Positions 1 to 8,198 of a stretch of DNA of 44,973 nt are shown here, piece by piece. The notes beneath the pieces are model-generated. The model did not search any database. It saw only the letters and a list, made by a program, of their open reading frames with translations, and was not told where the DNA came from. The position numbers and the translations under genes were made by a program. The stretch spans positions 1-44,973 of the forward strand of contig NZ_QBUY01000071.1 in assembly GCF_003121405.1 (NCBI RefSeq), written 5' to 3'. The number at the start of each line of letters is the position of its first letter. Positions within the stretch are counted from its first letter, which is position 1. This stretch comes from Paraburkholderia sp. C35 (GTDB lineage Bacteria; Pseudomonadota; Gammaproteobacteria; Burkholderiales; Burkholderiaceae).

Positions 1-26
1 GCGCCCAACCACTGCGCTACCGAACG
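1..26 (-). tRNA. possible 5' end of a tRNA gene, cut by the window edge
   Basis: Read on the minus strand, the first bases can fold as the start of a tRNA: a seven-base acceptor strand (20-26), T8-A9, then a GCGC/GCGC D-stem closing a D-loop that contains G-G. The anticodon and T-arm lie outside the window, so the identity cannot be given. The acceptor would start with C, which is unusual, so this could be a chance D-arm look-alike. Confidence 0.35.
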
Positions 27-101
27 AGGACGCGAATCTTAGGCCATCCCGCGCCCCGTGACAAGGGTGTGACGCAAGTTTTTTTACGCAGGCACAGCCC
101 A

Positions 102-1232
102 TCAATCCTCGCGCGCTTTCTCGACTGGCACAGTCGCGACCGGGTCCAACGGTTTTCCGCCAGCTCGCGCCGCTAGCTCACGCGCGTCGGGCGAGCCGAT
201 CGTCCAGTCGTGCAGCACGGTGTACGCCACGGCCAGCAGCGTCGGACCGATGAACACGCCAAGGAAACCAAACGCGAACGCGCCGCCAAGAATGCCGAGC
301 ATCACGAGGATCAAGGGCATGTCACTGCTCTTGCCGATCAGGATAGGCTTGACGACGTTATCCGACATCCCCACGACGACAACGCCCCATACCACCAGAA
401 AAATCGCCCATCCCGTCGCGCCTCCGTGATACAGCCAGATGGCAGCCGGCAACCACACCACGACAGGACCACCAGGAATCACTGACAGAAAGAACGTCGC
501 CAGCCCGAGCAATGCCGGCGTCGGCACGCCCGCGATCCAGCAGCCGAAGCCCGCCAGCACGCCTTGCACCAGCGCCGTCCCGAGGATGCCGTACACCACG
601 CCCTTCACCGTGCTGCCCGCCAGATTCAGCAGATAGTCGGCGCGCTCTCCGGCGATGCGCCGCATGCCCGCGTTGAGCCACGCAGCCGCGCCCTCACCGC
701 CCGTATAGAAAAAGAACGTCAGGATGATACTGAGCGCGAGCAGTCCCAACCCATGCGTGATAGCAAGCGCAGCAGCGAGAATCCACTTGCCGGCCGGCGC
801 GGCCAGCACGCGCAATTGCGCGACCATCTCGGAATTGCTACTGGTCACGCGCTCCCAGAAAGATTCGATGCTCGAACCCACGAGCGGTATCCGCGCCACC
901 CAATCCGGGAGATCGGGCAAGCCTGCGTCCATCAGATGCTGAACGAACTGGGTGAGCTCCTTGGTGTGGGCGCCCAACGCAAACCCCGCATAGACGAACG
1001 GCCCAAGCACGACCACCAGAATGATCAAAACGATCAGCGTGGCCGCCCACTTGCGTCGCCCGCCAAGCGTCGTCGATAGCTTGCAGTACAAGCCCCACGA
1101 GCTATAGCTGAGAATCGCGCCCCACAGCAGCGCGGTCGTGAACGGCGCCAGCACCAGCAGCGAGCCGCCCACCAGCAGCAGCAACGCGAACACGGCCGCC
1201 AGCCGCTCGATCAGTTGATCCGACTTCACCAT
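102..1232 (-). CDS. AI-2E family transporter (PerM/YdiK-like membrane protein)
   Basis: A 376-residue polytopic inner-membrane protein. Two hydrophobic segments lie near the N-terminus, then a soluble stretch of about 80 residues, then about five more membrane segments. The C-terminal half has the family signature: a VIPGGPVVVWLP-type loop, then D-N-V-V-K-P followed by a glycine-rich LGILGGAFAFGFLGVFIGP segment, in the usual order. Members export small molecules such as AI-2 or act as Na+/H+ antiporters; the substrate here cannot be read from sequence. A G-rich Shine-Dalgarno (GGGGGTG) precedes the ATG. It stands alone, divergent from the DUF2863 gene, so context says nothing about function. 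Confidence 0.85.
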   Translation of the reverse strand: MVKSDQLIERLAAVFALLLLVGGSLLVLAPFTTALLWGAILSYSSWGLYCKLSTTLGGRRKWAATLIVLIILVVVLGPFVYAGFALGAHTKELTQFVQHLMDAGLPDLPDWVARIPLVGSSIESFWERVTSSNSEMVAQLRVLAAPAGKWILAAALAITHGLGLLALSIILTFFFYTGGEGAAAWLNAGMRRIAGERADYLLNLAGSTVKGVVYGILGTALVQGVLAGFGCWIAGVPTPALLGLATFFLSVIPGGPVVVWLPAAIWLYHGGATGWAIFLVVWGVVVVGMSDNVVKPILIGKSSDMPLILVMLGILGGAFAFGFLGVFIGPTLLAVAYTVLHDWTIGSPDARELAARAGGKPLDPVATVPVEKARED

Positions 1233-1492
1233 GCGTCACCCCCGACACGAACCCACTCCCGCCGGAACGACTGCCGCGCGGACCTCGAAACGTCTGTAGA
1301 ACGAGTATAGGAAAGCTCAGGCGAAAGCCACGCGCGGCGCGCCACGCCTCGCCGGCCAACGACCGTACCCAGACCGCGCAAGGCCCGGAACGCCCACAAT
1401 GCGGGCGATTCGCTGCCAGCAGCGCGTGTCGATAATATGTCGACGAAGAAACGTCTAGAATATGTGGTTCTCTGCACACAACCTCCGGATTT

Positions 1493-2707
1493 ATGCGCTC
1501 GCGAATCGCCAAACGTCTCCCTCCCGATGCCGACAAGCTGGTCGGTCTGTCGCTCGCGCTGTTTGCGTCGGGCAGCCGCACCGAAGACCGTTTCTGGGAA
1601 GCCAAGCTCGACGCTCTGCTCGCGAAAATAGTCCGCAACGGCAACCAGACGACGCTCGACGCCGCGCTCGACCATCTGCAGCAGAATCATCCCGACGCCT
1701 ATGGCGCGCTCGCCGACATGGCCGAAACGCATAGCGAGTCGCTGATCGTCGATCACGAGGGCGTGCAGTACGAAGCGCTGCTGATCGCCGCGCCCGTACT
1801 CGCCTGGACGCGCTACGTCATTCCATCGGGCGCGCTCAAGGGCGACGCGGCCGACGCCCTGCGCGCGCATCTGCAGGCTCACGTGCTGGCTGCCGATACC
1901 CGCGTCGCGATGGCGCCCTTTATGTATAGCATCGACCAGTTGCCGCGTCATCACGTCGAAACGTGGCGCCTTGCGCAGCAGCTTGCGCAGGCGGCTGTCG
2001 GCGGCGGCAACGCAAAAATCAACTTTGGCGAGTTGCCGGAAACGTCACCTATTCTGGCCGACCCGCGTTTCCTGCTGGCCGTCGTGGCCGCGCCCGTCGG
2101 CGCGCCCGTGTTCCGCTGGCAGGAAGAAGAACACGGCACCCGCATCGAGCGCAGCCAGTGCCTCGAGCAATGGGCTACGCAAGGTGGCGCCAACCTGGCC
2201 GTCGTGCTGCCCGGCTGCGAGTTCGAATGCCTGCTGCCGGACGCCTACTACTCGGCCTGCCGCGACGCCGACGAACGCGTGCGCCCGCACACCGTGCGCA
2301 CGGCAGTCCGCTATCTGTTCGACACGATCGGCGCGACGCCCGACGAACTGCGCGCGGTGGTCGCGGGTTTCGGCGAACGGCGCATCGACGAATATCGCAT
2401 CGGCTTCACACGCCGCGGCAGCAACGATGTGATCTACGGCGTCGTGTGGCCGCTGTACGGACGCGAGAACGGCGACCCGAGCATCGACGAAGAACCGCAG
2501 GAAGCCATGTCGGCAGAAGGCCCGCTCGAAGACATCGTGGCGTTGCTAAAGGAAACGGGCATCACGGATATCCGCCGTCACGCCGGCCGTTTCGAACCTG
2601 AGTATTGCGACGATTGCGGCGTCCCGCTTTACGCCGATCCGCTAGGTGAGATCGTTCACGCAGAAATGCCGGAAGATGCCGAGCCTGCTCAACCGCATTT
2701 CCACTGA
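1493..2707 (+). CDS. DUF2863 family protein
   Basis: A 404-residue soluble protein that I recognise as the DUF2863 family of Burkholderiales; the function is unknown. No signal peptide or membrane segment is seen. The C-terminus carries a CxxC pair (C372-D-D-C375) in a PEYCDDCGVPLY context, a possible half metal site or redox pair. The ATG at 1493 has no clear Shine-Dalgarno, but the downstream sequence has the start region expected for the family. The 260-bp space before it is shared with the divergent AI-2E gene. A strong intrinsic terminator follows within 30 bp, so this is probably a single-gene unit. Confidence 0.8.
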   Translation: MRSRIAKRLPPDADKLVGLSLALFASGSRTEDRFWEAKLDALLAKIVRNGNQTTLDAALDHLQQNHPDAYGALADMAETHSESLIVDHEGVQYEALLIAAPVLAWTRYVIPSGALKGDAADALRAHLQAHVLAADTRVAMAPFMYSIDQLPRHHVETWRLAQQLAQAAVGGGNAKINFGELPETSPILADPRFLLAVVAAPVGAPVFRWQEEEHGTRIERSQCLEQWATQGGANLAVVLPGCEFECLLPDAYYSACRDADERVRPHTVRTAVRYLFDTIGATPDELRAVVAGFGERRIDEYRIGFTRRGSNDVIYGVVWPLYGRENGDPSIDEEPQEAMSAEGPLEDIVALLKETGITDIRRHAGRFEPEYCDDCGVPLYADPLGEIVHAEMPEDAEPAQPHFH

Positions 2708-2736
2708 TAACTTCAGAATTTTCTATGCCTTAGATC

Positions 2737-2764
2737 AAGCCCCGCCGCGTGCGGGGCTTTTTTT
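2737..2764 (+). terminator. intrinsic terminator of the DUF2863 gene
   Basis: A perfect AAGCCCCGC/GCGGGGCTT stem around a five-base loop (cgcgt) runs straight into seven Ts at 2758-2764. It sits 30 bases after the DUF2863 stop codon. Confidence 0.93.
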
Positions 2765-2905
2765 ATGGCACTCGTCCTATGCCACTTGGACAGGCCGCCA
2801 TGCGACTCGGAATTTGTCATTATCGTCACGATGGTGCATCGCCGCGCAACGACGATTTCGTTGCGTGCATCGCGCCGCTACGACCGATCGCTCAGGAGGC
2901 AATGC

Positions 2906-3787
2906 ATGCGTTTTTTAGTATTCAACTCAGACGCCGAACGCAGGGAAGGACTCAAGGCGCTGTTACGGCAAGTGGACCGGCAGGCCCGGTTCGGTGAAGC
3001 GCAGGACTGGCCGCAGGTCGAGCGAACGCTGCGCCGCCTGCAGCCGGATCTGCTGCTGATCGACTGGGAGGAATGGATGTCGCCCGCGGAGGCGCGCATC
3101 CTGCTCGCCAATCATCCCGGCCTGCCCGTCGCCGTGCTGGTCGACGACATCTCGCCTGCCCAGGTTCGCGCGTTCGTCGAGAAAGGCGTGCTCGGCGTGA
3201 TCCCACGCTCGACCGATCCACGCGTGATCGTGCGTGCGCTCGAAATGGTCCTGCTGGGCGTTCACTACATTCCCGCCGGCGCGCTTGCGTTCGAAGCGCC
3301 CAAGCCATCGGGCAAGCTTGTGCGTCCGCTGAACGAAGCTCACTCGCTCGAACGGGTCGCGCCGCCCCGGCGTCCGCGCCTCGCCGGCGGCCTCTCGCCG
3401 CGACAGGAGCAGATCATGCGCTGCGTCCATATGGGCAATACGAATAAAATGATTGCTCGCGCGCTTGGCATCAGCGAGGGCACCGTGAAAATCCATCTGG
3501 CGACAATCTTCCAGCAATTGGGCGCGCCCAATCGCGCCGCCGCCGTCGCGATCTACAACGGCTGGCTCACGGCTCAACTCGAAGTGCTGCGCAGCGGACA
3601 CAATCGCATCCAACGCCCTGCTCGCGTAGCGCCGAATGTCGTGCCTCTGCGTCAACACAAACCGCGGTCTTTCCGCTATCCGTTGCCCGCCAGCGACACG
3701 ACTGCTCAACTGCCGATGGCGGCCGAAGCGACAACGCCTTACAACACACGGCGCAAGCGCCCGGAGCGCGACGATGGCGCGATGTAA
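2906..3787 (+). CDS. orphan response regulator, degenerate REC plus LuxR-type HTH
   Basis: The start at 2906 has an excellent AGGAGG Shine-Dalgarno seven bases upstream and gives 293 residues; an upstream in-frame extension to 2765 would begin inside the previous terminator's T-run. Residues 1-115 look like a receiver domain, with D53 (LLLIDW) as the likely phosphoacceptor, but the usual beta-5 lysine is replaced by R101 (GVIPRST). Residues 163-217 are a LuxR/GerE helix-turn-helix (LSPRQEQIM..., GISEGTVKIHLATIF). About 75 basic, low-complexity residues follow. No sensor kinase is nearby, so the partner and targets are unknown. Confidence 0.85.
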   Translation: MRFLVFNSDAERREGLKALLRQVDRQARFGEAQDWPQVERTLRRLQPDLLLIDWEEWMSPAEARILLANHPGLPVAVLVDDISPAQVRAFVEKGVLGVIPRSTDPRVIVRALEMVLLGVHYIPAGALAFEAPKPSGKLVRPLNEAHSLERVAPPRRPRLAGGLSPRQEQIMRCVHMGNTNKMIARALGISEGTVKIHLATIFQQLGAPNRAAAVAIYNGWLTAQLEVLRSGHNRIQRPARVAPNVVPLRQHKPRSFRYPLPASDTTAQLPMAAEATTPYNTRRKRPERDDGAM

Positions 3788-3878
3788 AGGTCGAAAGGAA
3801 TCACCGCCAATCGACATAAATCATCACTGGCACGGAATCCGCTCACACGTTTCGCTGTTCAACGAGTAATATGAAGCT

Positions 3879-4553
3879 ATGGGTTTCCTCTACACACCGC
3901 TTCCATTGTGGGTCGCTGTCGGTGGCTGGATCGCCGCTGTGGCTTTGCTCGCGCTCGCGTTCTGGAAGAACCCGTTCCGGCGCCTGCAGGAACCCGTGCT
4001 CCAGCACGTGTGGCTCGCCATCATCGTCGCGGTTTCGGTGCTGTGGGCAACCAACGCGTGGCTCGAAGACGGCACCGTCATTCACCTGCTCGGCGCCACG
4101 CTCGTCGTCACGCTGTTCGACTGGGGACTCGCCCTCATCGCAATGGCTATCGTGACGGGCCTTGCTGCCGTCGTGTTCGACGCACCATGGCAAGGCATCG
4201 CGCTTACCTTCCTCGTATTCGGTGCAGTGCCCGTCGGTGTATCGACACTTCTGCAACGCGCGAGCGTCGCATGGCTGCCGCGCAATCTCTTCATGTTCAT
4301 CTTCGGTCAGGGCTTCGTGTCGCCTGCCATCGCCGTTACGGTGGCGTCGGCCGTTGCGTTGGCAACGCATATCGCGCTCGCGAACGGATCCATGTCCGTC
4401 ATCCCGGCCGGCTATGTGTTCAGCGTGTTCCTGCTTGCGTCGGGTGAATCGTGGTTCACGGGCATGTCGACTGCGTTGATCGCCGTCTATCGCCCCGCGT
4501 GGGTCACGACTTACGACGTGCGCCGGTATCGCCTCGGCGGCCCACGCACCTGA
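3879..4553 (+). CDS. energy-coupling factor transporter permease-like membrane protein (CbiM-like)
   Basis: A 224-residue, almost entirely hydrophobic protein with about six membrane segments. I recognise it as the CbiM-like permease family that Burkholderiales annotate as energy-coupling factor ABC transporter permease; in CbiM systems this is the Co2+/Ni2+ specificity component. No ATPase (CbiO) or CbiQ partner is adjacent and the N-terminal metal-binding His of true CbiM is not evident (the protein begins MGFLYTPLPLW), so transport of cobalt is doubtful. The Shine-Dalgarno is weak. The 91-bp upstream space lacks a cobalamin riboswitch. Confidence 0.7.
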   Translation: MGFLYTPLPLWVAVGGWIAAVALLALAFWKNPFRRLQEPVLQHVWLAIIVAVSVLWATNAWLEDGTVIHLLGATLVVTLFDWGLALIAMAIVTGLAAVVFDAPWQGIALTFLVFGAVPVGVSTLLQRASVAWLPRNLFMFIFGQGFVSPAIAVTVASAVALATHIALANGSMSVIPAGYVFSVFLLASGESWFTGMSTALIAVYRPAWVTTYDVRRYRLGGPRT

Positions 4554-4756
4554 CTCTCTCCAGCTTCGCATTGCAAGGACAGCGAGACGGCCCAGCCGTC
4601 ACCGCATGCGCTTGCATACCCTGCACGATCCGCCGATCTATCGCCTGTTGAGCCTCGCCACCACGACATAGGAAAATATTTGTGCCAGGATTGAACTCCT
4701 GCATGCGGACGGGCATCTTATGTGCCTGAAGTCTTCACAGCATTGAACAGAGATAG

Positions 4757-5365
4757 ATGGATCGCACCAACGCACCGCGCCGATTGCCGCGGTTGGTCGG
4801 CCGGTTAGCGGTGTGGGTGGCGAGCGCAGCGCTCGCATGCTCGCTGCCTGCTTTCGCCGATCAACTCGGGCAGCACAACGACCTCGTCAGCAAGTTCATC
4901 AACGATATGCACGCCGATCCGCTCGTCGCGGATTGCGCTGCGCATGGCGACTTCGTTGCCAGCACATCGACGGCTTTCGATCACGTCGAGTTTCCACCCA
5001 GTTCTTTCGATAGCGCACACGCAGCCGTCACGCCGTGGAACGATTCGTTCGACGAAGGCAAGCAGAAGGTCAAGGTCGACAGCATCGTGACCGTCGAGGG
5101 CCTCGGCATGCCGCAAGGCGGCGGCGATCCATCGCAACTGAAATTCCGCTGTGGCTACGTCGGCGCGCAGATGCTCGCGTTCAGCTGGAACGACCCGGTG
5201 GCACCGTTGCGCGCGCGCAGTGCGGCGTCGTCGGGATCGAATAGCGTGAAGGGCAAGCACGGCGCGAGCGGCAAAGGCTCGAAGAAGAACTCGGGCAAGG
5301 CGGTGACGACCAAGAGCAGCGCCACCAAGTCGAGCACGAAGAAGTCCGCGGCCAAAACGCATTGA
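4757..5365 (+). CDS. small secreted protein with Lys/Ser-rich tail (possibly BspC family)
   Basis: A 202-residue protein with a basic N-region, a hydrophobic segment and a signal-peptidase-like LPAFA-DQ site near residue 35, so probably periplasmic or secreted. The mature part has two cysteines (VADCAAHG and KFRCGYVG) that could form one disulfide. From about residue 150 the chain is a low-complexity tail of Lys, Ser, Gly, Ala and Thr, strongly basic. It resembles what Burkholderia genomes label BspC-domain protein, but I am not certain. The 203-bp space upstream shows no clear promoter. A strong bidirectional terminator follows. Confidence 0.65.
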   Translation: MDRTNAPRRLPRLVGRLAVWVASAALACSLPAFADQLGQHNDLVSKFINDMHADPLVADCAAHGDFVASTSTAFDHVEFPPSSFDSAHAAVTPWNDSFDEGKQKVKVDSIVTVEGLGMPQGGGDPSQLKFRCGYVGAQMLAFSWNDPVAPLRARSAASSGSNSVKGKHGASGKGSKKNSGKAVTTKSSATKSSTKKSAAKTH

Positions 5366-5440
5366 AGCTGCATCTGCGCGTGTTGACCAACGCGTAATCG
5401 GACCATGCGGGCAGTCATGCCCGCAAACCACGCAAGCAAC

Positions 5441-5479
5441 AAAAAGCGAGGCCACGCATTCCGCGTGGCCTCGCTTTTT
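5441..5479. terminator. bidirectional intrinsic terminator
   Basis: Perfect arms of 17 bases (5441-5457 and 5463-5479), each with a run of five A or T at its outer end, enclose a five-base loop. It lies between the convergent secreted-protein and carboxypeptidase genes and can serve both. Confidence 0.95.
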
Positions 5480-5510
5480 ACATACCTTTGCTATTCAGCA
5501 ACGTAGTGCG

Positions 5511-6677
5511 TCAGGCGAACGTTTCCATGTGCCAGAGAATCGCCTGCAACATCGACGCGCCGAGTGACGCGCTGCGCTCGCCATTCCAGCCCACACGTTC
5601 GTCAGGCAGATTGGCGTTGTCCTTGAACGGCATCTCGAGCGTCAGCGACAGACAGCCAAACTCATTGCCGATGTACTTCGAAGCAAGCTTGAGCGCGTCC
5701 TGCCGATACTTGCTCGCCTCATAACCAAACTTGTCCTGGAAGTCGGGACTCGCGCGCTTGAAGTTCTCGATGAACGTGGTCTGCTCTTCGCGCTGACGCT
5801 CGGTGAAGCTCGGCAGCATCTCCGAGCCGGCCACGAACACATACGGCAACGCTTCGTCGCCGTGAATGTCGAAGAACAGATCGCAGCCCGTCGCGTGAAT
5901 AGCGTCGCGCACCAGCAGCACTTCAGGACTGCGCGCGGCATCCGGCTCCAACCCTTCGCGATTCAGGTTCGCGCCCGCCGCATTCGTGCGCAGATTGCCG
6001 TGCACGCTGCCGTCCGGATTCATGTTCGGCACGATGAAGAAATCGGCGTAATCGAAGAGCTTGCGCGCGACGGGGTCTCCCGACCAGTCGCCCCACCCTG
6101 CGAGCCGCTGCACCAGCCCTTCGACGAACCATTCAGCCATCGTCTCACCCGGATGCTGGCGCGCGATGATCCAGATTTTCTTCTTCGGCTTCAACGAGCC
6201 GTCGTCGAGCAAGGTCGGCGCGCCCAGCGTGAGCAGCGACATCGGCCGGCCTTCGACCGTCTTGCCCAGTTCCGTCAGCGCCGCTTGCGGCATCTGCTGA
6301 ACCGCGCCGAGAAATTCCGAATGGCGCTCTTCGCCGTATGGCTCGAAGTACGCGTAGTAGATACGGTCGAAATCGGGCGTGTGATCGATGGTCAGCACGC
6401 GGCCATCGTACGAAGTCGGCACGCGAAACCAGTTCACGCGGTCATAGCTCGCACATGCCTGATAGTTGCGCCAGCCGTCGGCGAACGCACAATCGGCGGC
6501 GTTCTCGAAGGTCATCACGCAGCGCTCGCCGCGCGCGCCCGACAGGCGGAAATAGAACCACTGCGCAAAATCGGCATGGCTGTCGGGACGCACGCGCAAG
6601 CGAATGTTGTCGGCTTGCGTGCACGACAGGACTTCGATCGCGCCCGCGTCGAAATTGCTGGTAATGGATAGCGTCAT
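5511..6677 (-). CDS. M14-type cytosolic carboxypeptidase (bacterial CCP)
   Basis: A 388-residue zinc metallocarboxypeptidase of the cytosolic carboxypeptidase branch. Residues 1-125 form the beta-sandwich N-domain with the FYFRLSGARG and YYAYFEPYGEERHSEF blocks typical of CCPs. The peptidase domain shows zinc ligands H175-P-G-E178 and H272 (FFDIHGDE), substrate-binding R230, N239 and R240 (NLNR), and catalytic E348 (TLEMPFKD). No signal peptide, so cytoplasmic. Eukaryotic relatives remove glutamates from tubulin; the bacterial substrate is unknown. It ends 33 bp from the bidirectional terminator and starts 29 bp after yaaA ends, so the two may be co-transcribed. Confidence 0.9.
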   Translation of the reverse strand: MTLSITSNFDAGAIEVLSCTQADNIRLRVRPDSHADFAQWFYFRLSGARGERCVMTFENAADCAFADGWRNYQACASYDRVNWFRVPTSYDGRVLTIDHTPDFDRIYYAYFEPYGEERHSEFLGAVQQMPQAALTELGKTVEGRPMSLLTLGAPTLLDDGSLKPKKKIWIIARQHPGETMAEWFVEGLVQRLAGWGDWSGDPVARKLFDYADFFIVPNMNPDGSVHGNLRTNAAGANLNREGLEPDAARSPEVLLVRDAIHATGCDLFFDIHGDEALPYVFVAGSEMLPSFTERQREEQTTFIENFKRASPDFQDKFGYEASKYRQDALKLASKYIGNEFGCLSLTLEMPFKDNANLPDERVGWNGERSASLGASMLQAILWHMETFA

Positions 6678-6706
6678 GATGAGGTTCCTGCTGGTTCGGC
6701 GCGGCG

Positions 6707-7489
6707 TCAGTCCGCGATGCGCCGGCGAAAGACGTAGGTGGAATCGTTGGATGCGTCGGCATCGAATGCATAGCCTTCGACGTCGAAGCCCTTCAACTGT
6801 TCCGGCGCTTCGAAACGGTTCTCCACCAGATAGCGCGCCATCAGGCCACGCGCGCGCTTCGCATGAAAGCTGATGATCTTGTAGCGGCCGCCCTTCCAGT
6901 CCTCGAACACGGGCGTAATCACGGGGGCGGCGAGCTTCTTCGGCTTGACCGACTTGAAGTACTCGGTCGACGCGCAGTTGATCAGCACGCGCGATTCGCC
7001 GTTCTTCTTTTCCAGCTGATGATTGAGCGCGTGCGTGATGCGCTCGCCCCAGAACGCGTACAGATCCTTGCCGCGGCTGTTCTCGAAGCGCGTGCCCATT
7101 TCGAGGCGATACGGTTGCAGCAGATCGAGCGGACGCAGCAGCCCGTACAGGCCCGACAGCACCCGCACGTGCTGCTGCGCGTAGTCGAGATCGGAAGCGG
7201 ACAGCGACTTCGCGTCGAAGCCTTCGTACACGTCGCCATTGAAGGCGAGCACGGCCTGTTTCGCATTCGACGTGTCGAATTTAGGCGACCACTCGGCGTA
7301 ACGCTGGAAATTCAGATGCGCAAGCTGATCGGAAATGTCCATCAGCGAGGCGATGTCATGCGGGGACAGACGGCGCAGATCGCCGATCAGCTCGGCGGCG
7401 TCATCGACGAAATCGGGGATCGTGTGCTTCTTGACGTGCGGCGGCGTCTCGTAGTCGAGCGATTTGGCCGGCGACAGAACGATTATCAT
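6707..7489 (-). CDS. yaaA: peroxide stress protein YaaA (UPF0246)
   Basis: A 260-residue protein with the diagnostic N-terminus MIIVLSPAKSLDYE and the central LSGLYGLLRPLDLLQPYRLE block of the YaaA/DUF328 family. In E. coli YaaA lowers free iron and limits Fenton damage under H2O2 and is under OxyR control. The length equals the family's usual length (about 258). No good Shine-Dalgarno precedes the ATG; instead a 7-bp hairpin ends nine bases before it. The carboxypeptidase gene follows 29 bp downstream on the same strand. Confidence 0.93.
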   Translation of the reverse strand: MIIVLSPAKSLDYETPPHVKKHTIPDFVDDAAELIGDLRRLSPHDIASLMDISDQLAHLNFQRYAEWSPKFDTSNAKQAVLAFNGDVYEGFDAKSLSASDLDYAQQHVRVLSGLYGLLRPLDLLQPYRLEMGTRFENSRGKDLYAFWGERITHALNHQLEKKNGESRVLINCASTEYFKSVKPKKLAAPVITPVFEDWKGGRYKIISFHAKRARGLMARYLVENRFEAPEQLKGFDVEGYAFDADASNDSTYVFRRRIAD

Positions 7490-7498
7490 AGAGGCTTT

Positions 7499-7515
7499 CA
7501 GGCACGCCGTGCCTG
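7499..7515 (-). promoter_or_regulatory. hairpin in the yaaA leader
   Basis: CAGGCAC/GTGCCTG arms with a three-base loop end nine bases before the yaaA ATG, in the place where a Shine-Dalgarno would be expected. It could hinder initiation, or be chance in a short divergent spacer shared with the PIN gene. Confidence 0.4.
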
Positions 7516-7546
7516 GCGGTCAAAGACGAAAGCCAGATTGTAACGA

Positions 7547-8077
7547 ATGCCCGAAACCCCTGCCTTGCCTGAACAGAACACACCCGCCTCCGTTGCCGGC
7601 CCGGCCGCGACGCCAACGCCCGCTGTCGTGCTCGATTCGAACGTGTGGATCGACATTCTCGTGTTCGACGATCCGCACACGCGCCCCATTCTCGCCGCGC
7701 TCGAAAGCGGCGCGCTGCGCGCGTTGATCGACGCACGCTGCCTCGCCGAACTGACGTACGTGCTCGATTATCCGCAGTTCGAAAAGCGCGCCATCGACAA
7801 AGCCGCCGCGCTGGCCCGGCTCGCGCGGCTCTCGACGCTGGTTGAGCCGCCAGCGCCCACCGAACACCCGCCTCCGGTGCCCAAATGCAAAGATCGCGAT
7901 GATCAGAAGTTTCTCGAGCTCGCGTATGCGATGCAGGCGGACTGGCTGGTGTCGAAAGATCGCGCGGTGCTGAAAATGGCCAAACGGATCGCGCGCGATT
8001 TCGGTTTCCGGATCGCGCAGCCCGCGCCGTTCGTCGCCGAATGTGCGCTGGCCTCCGTGGAACCTGCCGCGGCCTGA
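7547..8077 (+). CDS. PIN-domain ribonuclease-like protein (putative toxin family)
   Basis: A 176-residue protein. After about 25 Pro/Ala-rich residues comes a PIN fold with the acidic set D30 (VVLDSNVWIDIL), E68 (CLAELTYVL), D116/D118/D119 (CKDRDDQKFLELA) and D138 (SKDR). This matches the COG1569-type family annotated as toxin component, PIN family. PIN toxins cleave RNA with Mg2+. No antitoxin gene lies next to it (yaaA is divergent, an aminotransferase follows), so it may be a housekeeping, non-toxin PIN protein. The leading low-complexity extension could mean that the true start is further in, but no better ATG is visible. Confidence 0.82.
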   Translation: MPETPALPEQNTPASVAGPAATPTPAVVLDSNVWIDILVFDDPHTRPILAALESGALRALIDARCLAELTYVLDYPQFEKRAIDKAAALARLARLSTLVEPPAPTEHPPPVPKCKDRDDQKFLELAYAMQADWLVSKDRAVLKMAKRIARDFGFRIAQPAPFVAECALASVEPAAA

Positions 8078-8198
8078 CGCACGCACGCGACGTATCCAAA
8101 ACACCGCCCGGCCAACCGCCGCGCCGATTTTCCCTACAATCGAGCTTCACGCCTGACGAGCACGGCATCCACGACGGCGACCGCCCCGGCACTACCTT

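Noticed and set aside
2765..2905. Longer N-terminus for the LuxR regulator, starting at 2765
   Set aside because: It begins directly after the T-run of the previous terminator, lacks a Shine-Dalgarno, and adds residues before a complete receiver domain that has its own AGGAGG-led ATG.
3788..3878. Cobalamin riboswitch upstream of the CbiM-like gene
   Set aside because: The space is only 91 bases and lacks the B12-box and the expected helices.
7547..8077. Toxin-antitoxin pair around the PIN protein
   Set aside because: No small antitoxin frame is found next to it on either side; the neighbours are yaaA and an aminotransferase.
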